Shown: positions 1-6,176 of the stretch, in pieces
How positions within the stretch are numbered: position 1 is the first letter of the stretch
Layout: each line of letters starts with the position of its first letter
From: an archaeon
Lineage (GTDB): Archaea; Hydrothermarchaeota; Hydrothermarchaeia; JALTZZ01; JALUTC01
Assembly (NCBI GenBank): GCA_027051265.1
Contig: JALTZH010000011.1
Location: forward strand, 1-7,315
Direction of reading: 5' to 3'
DNA length: 7,315 nucleotides
Position numbers and translations under genes: made by a program
Notes under the pieces: generated by a model
What the model was told of the DNA's origin: nothing
Database searches by the model: none
Seen by the model: only the letters and a program-made list of their open reading frames with translations

Positions 1-153
1 AGATTTTTCTGGTATGAAATAACTAAAAATAAATATTATTGATAGTCCAAATACAATTAATATCGATATGTTTTCTTTGGTTTCAAACTCAAGTTTGAGA
101 TCTTTTCTAACTAATATAAAGATGTTATTCAATAGTTTTCCAATCTTTTGCAT
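1..153 (-). CDS. ccmB: CcmB-like heme exporter permease, partial (first 51 codons)
   Basis: Reading the minus strand from an ATG at 153-151, the frame stays open to the left edge, giving 51 residues of an unfinished protein. The N-terminus shows RKDLKLEFETKENIS at residues 16-30, then a hydrophobic segment at about 31-47 (ILIVFGLSIIFIFSYFI). A short cytoplasmic helix with R-K-D-L-x-L-E-x-x-T/R-K-E running straight into the first membrane helix is characteristic of CcmB. CcmB is the membrane subunit of the CcmAB ABC complex that acts in heme delivery for c-type cytochrome maturation. The start overlaps the end of the upstream pilin-like gene by 29 nt, so translational coupling is likely. The assignment rests on the N-terminus only. 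A different six-helix ABC-2-type permease is possible but less likely. The expected partner genes (ccmA, ccmC, ccmE, ccmF) would lie beyond the left edge. Confidence 0.72.
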   Translation of the reverse strand, partial: MQKIGKLLNNIFILVRKDLKLEFETKENISILIVFGLSIIFIFSYFIPEKS

Positions 154-531
154 AATCCGTTACCACAGTTAAAATTCTATATCCAGATAAGTTTATGTTA
201 CAAACTATTTCAGCATTAACCTCAAGTATAGATAAATCGCTTGAACATTCAACACAATACTTTTTGCATATGCTTTCGTTCAATATAAATGTTTGATTGT
301 CAAGATAAACGATTAAGTGATCTAAACTTATTCTACCTGTGTTCTTTATCATAAAACCACTCTCATTTGCATAAATTATAGAAACTGAAGCTAATTCTTC
401 CAATCTTTTTTTTTCTGAAAACATTTCGTAGGATAACATCTCTTTTGATTGTATTTTTTTAAAAGCTTTCATTATTATATATCCTGAAATTACTACTAAT
501 GAAATTAAAAGTAATGTGGTAAGTATTAGAT

Positions 532-559
<28 letters not shown>
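125..559 (-). CDS. Pilin-like single-pass membrane protein with four extracytoplasmic cysteines
   Basis: This is a 144-residue protein. A short charged N-terminus (MVKNDFRA) precedes one hydrophobic helix at about residues 8-30. That layout matches archaeal type IV pilin or archaellin-like N-termini, where a class III signal is cut just before the helix, although the usual K/R-G cleavage pair is not clear here. A charged, probably helical linker (31-56) follows, then a beta-rich domain. In it, 'GFMIKNTGRISLDHLIVYLDN' (68-88) resembles the strand-NTG-strand-VY-D pattern of archaeal pilin-like domains, and 'GYRILTVVTD' closes the domain. Cysteines lie at C98, C102, C105 and C120 and could form two disulfides or bind metal; there is no CxxCH heme motif. 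The start overlaps the upstream acetyltransferase gene by 28 nt, and the end overlaps ccmB by 29 nt. Function is unknown. Its position suggests an envelope role linked to cytochrome maturation, which is inference. Confidence 0.75.
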
Positions 560-1668
<1,109 letters not shown>

Positions 1669-1681
1669 AAAAAATAGTAGA

Positions 1682-1690
1682 GAATATATA
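1682..1690 (-). promoter_or_regulatory. Alternative TATA box for arfC
   Basis: The minus strand reads TATATATTC. With the usual spacing of about 26 bp, transcription would start near 1660 and give a leader of about 17 nt before the arfC ATG. No purine-rich BRE is evident next to it, so it competes with the proximal TATA-like element and neither is certain. Confidence 0.3.
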
Positions 1691-1720
1691 GCGGAGAAGA
1701 GATGGATGAAAATGTTTGCT

Positions 1721-1732
1721 AACGTTAACGTT
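1721..1732. repeat. Perfect 12-bp palindrome AACGTTAACGTT
   Basis: The sequence is two tandem AACGTT hexamers and is its own reverse complement. It lies in the spacer between the divergent arfC operon and the small cysteine protein gene. A further AACGTT occurs at 1785-1790 in the same spacer. It could be an operator for a dimeric regulator or chance. The hexamer also occurs inside coding regions of this window, which weakens the case. Confidence 0.35.
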
Positions 1733-1780
1733 TATCAATTTAATAGCTTAACGGATGTGATCTGAGTACAAGTCTAATGA

Positions 1781-1786
1781 TTTAAA
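1781..1786 (+). promoter_or_regulatory. Possible TATA box for the small cysteine protein gene
   Basis: TTTAAA lies about 80 bp upstream of the ATG at 1866. The usual spacing would start transcription near 1810 and leave a leader of about 56 nt that carries a strong ribosome binding site. The box is short and the call is weak. Confidence 0.2.
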
Positions 1787-1845
1787 CGTTGGATCAAGAT
1801 TGTTAAATTGGTAAGAATAGAAATAATGTGAGCTTGTTTCCTTAT

Positions 1846-1856
1846 GGAGGGGTGGT
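1846..1856 (+). promoter_or_regulatory. Strong Shine-Dalgarno region
   Basis: GGAGGGGTGGT is the most G-rich stretch of its spacer and complements the archaeal 16S rRNA 3' end (anti-SD CACCUCC). The GGTGGT part ends 9 nt before the ATG at 1866, and the GGAGG part ends 15 nt before it. It supports the choice of that start and implies a leadered transcript, unlike most other starts in the window. Confidence 0.6.
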
Positions 1857-1865
1857 AGTTCACTT

Positions 1866-2069
1866 ATGCCTAAGAAATATAAAAAGAAATTACCAAAACC
1901 AAAAAGTGAAGCCGAGAAACTCTGGGATAAAATAAAATACTCATTTCCTGATTGTCAAGGAACTTATCCTGAATGTCCAAACGATAAAATTGATATATCT
2001 AATCCACCACTCGAATGTAAAACTTGTCCAATATATTTTGAATATAAAAAGAGAAAAGGTTTACTTTAA
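1866..2069 (+). CDS. Small basic four-cysteine protein, putative zinc-binding
   Basis: This 67-residue protein belongs to no family I recognise. The first 13 residues are very lysine- and proline-rich (MPKKYKKKLPKPK), which could contact nucleic acid. A short amphipathic stretch, 'SEAEKLWDKIKYSFPD', follows. The four cysteines then form C30-x6-C37-x13-C51-x2-C54, within D-C-Q-G-T-Y-P-E-C-P and E-C-K-T-C-P-I-Y. The proline after two of the cysteine pairs and the final CxxC suggest a small zinc ribbon or treble-clef-like knuckle, though an Fe-S site is possible. The C-terminus is basic again (YKKRKGLL). It has a strong ribosome binding site and a T-rich tract right after its stop, so it is probably a real single-gene unit. 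Its role cannot be inferred from the neighbours. Confidence 0.7.
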   Translation: MPKKYKKKLPKPKSEAEKLWDKIKYSFPDCQGTYPECPNDKIDISNPPLECKTCPIYFEYKKRKGLL

Positions 2070-2090
2070 TCTTTTCTTCTTAATTTTTTA
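2070..2090 (+). terminator. T-rich archaeal terminator
   Basis: Immediately after the stop codon at 2067-2069, the plus strand is pyrimidine-rich (TCTTTTCTTCT) and ends in a run of six T at 2084-2089. There is no stem-loop. Archaeal RNA polymerase commonly terminates at such U-rich tracts. Confidence 0.5.
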
Positions 2091-2172
2091 ATTAAATTAT
2101 ATTTGTATATTTCTAACCTCTGGATTGAAAATGATTTAAGATAAGTAGATCCTAAGCTATACTTGTAGCATT

Positions 2173-2183
2173 GAAAATATATT
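2173..2183 (+). promoter_or_regulatory. Possible promoter of the GXGXG gene
   Basis: GAAAATATATT combines a purine-rich BRE-like half with a TATA-like half. Start of transcription would be near 2205, leaving a leader of about 21 nt without a Shine-Dalgarno site before the ATG at 2226. Another TATA-like stretch at 2204-2210 sits too near the ATG. The rest of the 156-bp spacer (2070-2225) shows nothing else. Confidence 0.3.
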
Positions 2184-2225
2184 GAAAGAAGAGTATTGCA
2201 GATGATATAATCTTTGTAAAATTGT

Positions 2226-2951
2226 ATGATTGTAATAGATGCTAGGAATAAAAAGCATAAGGAATTAAACTTTGAAATAGAAAAATATCTAAATAACGGG
2301 TATAAGAAAATAAAACTTATAAATGTTAATGGTCAACGCTACATATTTGCTGGTGTTAAAGGAGATTATTATTTGGAAATAGAAGGTGTTGCTGGAGATG
2401 ATCTAGGAGCATTCATGAATGGACCAACAATTGTGGTTAGAGGTAATTGTCAAGATGCTGCAGGGAATACGATGAATTATGGTAAGATAATAATACATGG
2501 AGATGCTAGAGATGTAATAGGATATGCGATGCGTGGTGGATGTATATACGTTAACGGAGATGTTGGTTATAGAGTTGGAATTCATATGAAAGAATATAAG
2601 GATAAGAAACCCACTATAATAGTAGCAAATACTGCTGGTGATTTTCTCGGCGAATATATGGCCGGTGGAATCCTCATCGTTTTAAGACTTAAGAGCAATT
2701 ATATAGGTGATTTTATAGCTACAGGGATACATGGAGGCTGCATATATATCAGAGGATATATCGATGAAGATAGGCTGGGTTATGGTGCAAAAATTGTAGA
2801 GTTCAATGAACATGATAAAAAATTACTCGAAAAAAAACTTAAAGAATTTTGTACGATTTTTAACTATAGTGTTGATAAAATATTGTCTAAGGAATTTACA
2901 AAAATAGTACCAATATCACATAGACCATATGGAAAGTTATATACCGAGTAG
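2226..2951 (+). CDS. Stand-alone GXGXG (glutamate synthase alpha subunit C-terminal domain) protein
   Basis: This 241-residue protein is a single right-handed beta-helix of the GltB/FwdC type. The repeat unit hydrophobic-G-x-x-M-x-x-G recurs with striking regularity: DLGAFMNG (G61), AAGNTMNYG (G80), VIGYAMRGG (G99), RVGIHMKEY (G118), FLGEYMAGG (G142) and YIGDFIATG (G161), spaced 19, 19, 19, 24 and 19 residues. Segments such as 'GDVGYRVGIHMKEYKDKKP' and 'NTAGDFLGEYMAGG' are typical of archaeal glutamate synthase domain 3. In many archaea this domain is encoded apart from the glutaminase and FMN synthase domains, which together make glutamate from glutamine and 2-oxoglutarate. Neither partner is in this window. 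The domain has no known catalytic residue and is mainly structural. The alternative, a formylmethanofuran dehydrogenase C-like subunit, fits the motif wording less well. No Shine-Dalgarno site precedes the ATG. Confidence 0.87.
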   Translation: MIVIDARNKKHKELNFEIEKYLNNGYKKIKLINVNGQRYIFAGVKGDYYLEIEGVAGDDLGAFMNGPTIVVRGNCQDAAGNTMNYGKIIIHGDARDVIGYAMRGGCIYVNGDVGYRVGIHMKEYKDKKPTIIVANTAGDFLGEYMAGGILIVLRLKSNYIGDFIATGIHGGCIYIRGYIDEDRLGYGAKIVEFNEHDKKLLEKKLKEFCTIFNYSVDKILSKEFTKIVPISHRPYGKLYTE

Positions 2952-2979
2952 CTACAACTCATAGCAAATCTTATACAGT

Positions 2980-3660
2980 TTAGGTTGTAAACGTGGAATA
3001 GCTTACGATTTTTCCATCTTTGAGATATATTCTTCTCCTAGCTCTTTTACCTATTTCTGGATTATGAGTAACGATTAGTATTGTTTTACCCATCTTGTTC
3101 AATTCTTCAAATATTTTAATAATCTCCATACCAGTTTTTGTATCTAAATTTCCAGTAGGTTCATCAGCCAAAATTATATCTGGATCATTTGCAAGTGCTC
3201 TAGCTATAGCAACTCTTTGTTGCTCTCCACCACTAAGCTCGTTGGGGCGGTGATGTATCTTATCTCTAAGCCCTACCATTTCTAATAGTTCAAGAGCTCT
3301 TTTTCGTCTTTCTTTAAATTCTACACCTTTGAACCACATAGGAAGCATAACATTTTCCAACGCTGTTAATCTTGGGATTAGATAAAATTGTTGAAAAACA
3401 AATCCAATTCGCTCTCTTCTAATTCTTGTTAACTCTTTTTCATTAAGTCTTGATACGTTTATGTTGTCATAGAATACGTCTCCTTTTGTTGGTTTATCTA
3501 AACATCCTATGATATTTAGTAGAGTAGACTTTCCACTACCACTTGGCCCCATGATAGAGATGTAATCACCTCTGTTTATTTTTAAGTGTATGTTTCTTAA
3601 AGCAATAACCTTTATTTTTCCTAATTCGTATATTTTCCATACATCTTTAAGAACGATCAT
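2980..3660 (-). CDS. ABC transporter ATPase, MacB/LolD type
   Basis: The 226-residue nucleotide-binding subunit is complete. Walker A is GPSGSGKST (38-46), the Q-loop glutamine is Q90 in '[11 protein letters not shown]', the signature is [15 protein letters not shown] (142-156), Walker B is IILADEP (162-168), the D-loop is GNLD (170-173) and the switch histidine is H199 in 'VTHNPE'. '[17 protein letters not shown]' and 'ADEPTGNLD' are hallmarks of the LolD/MacB/FtsE branch. These ATPases power mechanotransmission by permeases with four membrane helices rather than classical substrate import. Its ATG overlaps the stop of the upstream Ig-like membrane protein gene by 4 nt (ATGA), so the two are co-translated. 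The matching permease is the divergently transcribed gene starting at 4911. The gene ends 28 bp from the convergent GXGXG gene with no clear terminator between them. Confidence 0.95.
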   Translation of the reverse strand: MIVLKDVWKIYELGKIKVIALRNIHLKINRGDYISIMGPSGSGKSTLLNIIGCLDKPTKGDVFYDNINVSRLNEKELTRIRRERIGFVFQQFYLIPRLTALENVMLPMWFKGVEFKERRKRALELLEMVGLRDKIHHRPNELSGGEQQRVAIARALANDPDIILADEPTGNLDTKTGMEIIKIFEELNKMGKTILIVTHNPEIGKRARRRIYLKDGKIVSYSTFTT

Positions 3661-4895
3661 TTTCTTCTAAACTTTTTTATAAGAATAAACAATACTACAA
3701 CAAACAATACAAACATTAACGTCATATTAAGATTAAACTTCTTCTTTTCGAAAACGTTGATCAAGATTGATTCTCTTGAAGAATATTTTTTTCCATTTTC
3801 GTCGTAATATTCGATTAGTAGTTCGATTTCATATCTACCCTCGGAAATTTCTGGTTCAATATCTACAATTAAGGTAAACGTATCCTCAGGTTTAATATTA
3901 CCAACGAAATGCTGTTCTCTCAATTTAAATCCTTCAGGTGCTTTTATAACAACCTTCGTAGCTTCTGCATCCATTTCTCCATAATTTTCCAGAACAATTG
4001 TTAGAGTAAAGATTTCTCCAGATATTATTCTTTCAGGTGATACATCTAAGGATGAGATTCTTATAATAGGTGGTTTTTTCTCAAAAACATATAAAGGTAG
4101 AGTTCTTGAAATATTCTGGTCTTTGCAAGTTATGTTAATTTTAAGATACGAATCACCTGCAATTGTTGCTTTAAATGGAAGAACAACTCGTGTCATGTTT
4201 CTTGGATATATTGTTCCTATAAAATACTGATTTTGACCTTTGAGTTTTGATTCGATATATAAATTACAATCTTCAACCTTTTCCTTCCCATCGTTTACAA
4301 GAAATAATTCGAGAAAAAAATCATCACCATAATATAGTTTTTCAGGTCTAATATTTACTTTTAGTATATTTAGAGACCTCTTAGGTTTCACTTCAAAATA
4401 TATTATAAAACTTTCAACTTTGATATTACCTCCAGGATCTTTATACGTTAGATTTAAGAAAAGAGGATATATACCTTTTGGAAGATCCAAAACCTTGATT
4501 GGTAGAGTTATGGTTACGTTTTCGTATTGAATAACTGCACCAAAATACTGTTCTGAAGCAATTGCACCTTCAACCTTTTTTGAGATAAAAAACACGTTTT
4601 TCCACGTTACAAAATATTTGGAAAAGGATGTTAAGCTTAATTCTCTCGCATATTCGATACCGAGATTTTTAAACGTTATCGTCACGTTGTAATATTCATC
4701 AGCATACACTTCTTTCGGAAAATAATCAACTATAAAGAAATTATAATTCATAACTTTTGAAGTTTCTGGAGAATATATAATAAAAAATTCTTGAGCATGA
4801 ACATTATTAATAATATATATTTCTTTAGCAAGAAAGCAACATAAAAATAGAAAAAAGGTAACAAACTTAACTCTCAGATTGTTGTTGTCTTTCAT
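3657..4895 (-). CDS. Secreted, C-terminally anchored protein with three Ig-like (CARDB/NEW3-like) domains
   Basis: This 412-residue protein has a signal peptide (hydrophobic core about 9-22, likely cut near VHA-QE at 34) and a C-terminal membrane helix at about 389-406, followed by KKFRRK. Most of it is therefore outside the cell, with a short basic cytoplasmic tail. Between them lie three similar beta-sandwich modules at about 52-170, 172-271 and 275-383. Each starts with a P-x-x-hydrophobic-x-x-G/D-E/D strand entry and contains a strand of the type 'TIVLENYG'. Each carries an aromatic-G motif (QYFGAV, QYFIGTI, QHFVGNI) and ends with a strand pair such as 'GRYEIELLIEYYDENG'. Several N-x-S/T sequons suggest N-glycosylation. 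The layout matches archaeal S-layer-like proteins of COG1361 that often neighbour MacB-type ABC genes. It may act as an extracellular adaptor or substrate receptor, which is inference. The ATG is leaderless-like. Confidence 0.82.
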   Translation of the reverse strand: MKDNNNLRVKFVTFFLFLCCFLAKEIYIINNVHAQEFFIIYSPETSKVMNYNFFIVDYFPKEVYADEYYNVTITFKNLGIEYARELSLTSFSKYFVTWKNVFFISKKVEGAIASEQYFGAVIQYENVTITLPIKVLDLPKGIYPLFLNLTYKDPGGNIKVESFIIYFEVKPKRSLNILKVNIRPEKLYYGDDFFLELFLVNDGKEKVEDCNLYIESKLKGQNQYFIGTIYPRNMTRVVLPFKATIAGDSYLKINITCKDQNISRTLPLYVFEKKPPIIRISSLDVSPERIISGEIFTLTIVLENYGEMDAEATKVVIKAPEGFKLREQHFVGNIKPEDTFTLIVDIEPEISEGRYEIELLIEYYDENGKKYSSRESILINVFEKKKFNLNMTLMFVLFVVVLFILIKKFRRK

Positions 4896-4910
4896 AATAA
4901 TAAGAAAAAT
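4896..4910. other. 15-bp divergent spacer between the two ABC transcripts
   Basis: Only 15 bp (AATAATAAGAAAAAT) separate the two start codons. It holds no ribosome binding site for either gene, so each promoter must lie inside the coding sequence of the opposite gene. Confidence 0.7.
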
Positions 4911-6071
4911 ATGATTTTAAAAATACTTCTCAGATACATAACTTACAGAAAGTTTAGAACAGTGTTAACAATTTTAGGTATAATTATTTCGGTTGCTTTT
5001 CTTATAATATCTTTATCTATAGGAGAAGGAACAAGAGTTGCCGTGGATAACTTTTTACAAATGCTTGGACACGATAAGATTTTCGTTACAACTTACGGTG
5101 AGAAACTAACCGATGAGGATTATATGGATGTTAAAAAGATTAAAGGAATAAAAGATGTTGCAAGAGCTTTAATTCTTTCAGATGTTGTTTATTACAAAGG
5201 AGAGAAAAAGATATTAAAGATTTATGGTATAGATCCAGAAAATGCTAAGAGAGTTTTTGGTGATGTACGTGGTTACAGAATATCTGCAGGTAGATGGTTG
5301 TTGAGTGGTGAGAAATATTCTGCAACGATAGGTTATTCCGTAGCATATGAAATATTTTCAAAAAGAATAAAAGTTGGTGATTACATATATATAGGCAAAT
5401 ATAGATTTAAAGTTGTTGGTATCTTTGCAAAAACTGGTGTTAAACCTAGAGATAGTGTGATTTACGTTAATATAAACACGTTGCGTGAAATCAAAGGTTT
5501 AAAAAATGTTATCTCATCCATTGCTATTAAAATTAAAGAGGATGTAAATCCGAATAAAATAGAGTACGCGATAAAAAATAAACTCGCTAAAAGACATTCA
5601 AAAGAAAACATCATTATAATGACACCAAAAAAACTAAGAGAAGATATAAACGAATTCTTCTCAATGATGCAAACCTTCCTATTTTCTATTGTTTTCCTTG
5701 CTATTGTTGTTAGCTCTATTGGAATTATGAATACGATGCATATGAACATCTTAGATAGAAAAAAAGATATAGGTATAATGAAAGCTTTAGGTTGTGAAAA
5801 TAAAATACTTGTTAAATTGATAATTGTTGAAACATTAATTTATAGTACTGTTGGTTATTTAATAGGTTTAATCTTAGGATTAACTGGAAGTAAAATTCTT
5901 GAGAAAATCATAGAGAAAGAAATTGGAGTAGCAATGTTTAAATCTGGATTATCTCTGGAAATCGTTGCTATATCGTATGCTATTGTTCTATGTTTAAGTA
6001 TTATCTCTTCAATCTATCCTGCATATAAAATATCAAAAATAGATCCAATAAAGGTCATACGAGAAATTTAA
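4911..6071 (+). CDS. ABC transporter permease, MacB/FtsX family
   Basis: The 386-residue protein has the MacB layout. An amphipathic N-terminal helix (MILKILLRYITYRKFRT) leads into membrane helix 1 at about 17-37. A large extracytoplasmic domain follows at about 38-250 ('MacB-PCD'), starting with 'GEGTRVAVDNFL'. Three more helices lie at about 255-277, 301-325 and 348-369. The cytoplasmic coupling loop 'LDRKKDIGIMKALGCENK' (281-298) and the closing 'YPAYKISKIDPIKVIREI' (369-386) are classic FtsX-domain motifs. Such permeases dimerise, pair with LolD/MacB-type ATPases and transmit force across the membrane to export peptides, lipids or lipoproteins. The partner ATPase is the divergent gene ending at 2980. 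No TolC-like outer component is expected in an archaeon. The substrate is unknown. No ribosome binding site precedes the ATG. Confidence 0.93.
   Translation: MILKILLRYITYRKFRTVLTILGIIISVAFLIISLSIGEGTRVAVDNFLQMLGHDKIFVTTYGEKLTDEDYMDVKKIKGIKDVARALILSDVVYYKGEKKILKIYGIDPENAKRVFGDVRGYRISAGRWLLSGEKYSATIGYSVAYEIFSKRIKVGDYIYIGKYRFKVVGIFAKTGVKPRDSVIYVNINTLREIKGLKNVISSIAIKIKEDVNPNKIEYAIKNKLAKRHSKENIIIMTPKKLREDINEFFSMMQTFLFSIVFLAIVVSSIGIMNTMHMNILDRKKDIGIMKALGCENKILVKLIIVETLIYSTVGYLIGLILGLTGSKILEKIIEKEIGVAMFKSGLSLEIVAISYAIVLCLSIISSIYPAYKISKIDPIKVIREI
4915..4922 (-). promoter_or_regulatory. Possible TATA box of the Ig-like protein/ATPase operon
   Basis: TTTTAAAA is centred about 24 bp upstream of the ATG at 4895, fitting a leaderless archaeal transcript. 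It lies within codons 2-4 of the divergent permease gene. For the permease itself the best candidate is ATAAAAAT near 4842-4849, which would leave a leader of about 40 nt, and this is weaker. Confidence 0.35.
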
Positions 6072-6176
6072 TCTAAAATGAAGAAAACGAGAAGAAAATG
6101 TTCAAGTTAAAAAACACTTTAGCTTATATATTATAAACCTAAACATCTTACTTGATATTACAATTGAAAGAAAAAA
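6072..6176. other. Convergent spacer with a TATA-like stretch
   Basis: This 105-bp gap lies between the convergent permease and PAN genes. It contains CTTATATATTA at 6123-6133, the same 11 bases as in the arfC promoter region, but no open reading frame follows on either strand. No tRNA-like fold is visible. Confidence 0.4.
6165..6176 (-). terminator. T-rich terminator after the PAN gene
   Basis: Read on the minus strand, the PAN stop codon is followed at once by TTTTTTCTTTC. A second T-run occurs some 60 bases further on (complement of AAAAAA near 6109-6114). U-rich tracts of this kind end transcripts in archaea. Confidence 0.45.

Noticed and set aside
1700-1767. Possible C/D box small RNA (GGATGAA ... 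TCTGA)
   Set aside because: Only a degenerate C box and a distant CTGA are present; there is no convincing D'/C' pair and the spacing is poor.
1846-1875. GGTGGTAGTTCA resembling a tRNA D-arm
   Set aside because: No acceptor stem, anticodon arm or GTTC-type T-loop can be matched around it. It is better explained as the ribosome binding site of the gene at 1866.
2403-2585. Minus-strand open frame of 60 codons
   Set aside because: It is antisense to the GXGXG repeats; its Ser/Ile/Tyr/Thr-rich composition is what the repeated coding sequence produces on the other strand.
2953-2989. TACAAC ... GTTGTA inverted repeat between convergent genes, as a bidirectional terminator
   Set aside because: The arms are only 6 bp with a 25-bp loop and no T-run, and one arm lies inside the ATPase coding end. 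It is too weak to call.
5462-5749. Minus-strand open frame of 95 codons
   Set aside because: It is antisense to the permease. Its hydrophobic look is a mirror of AT-rich coding sequence, and it has no start signals.
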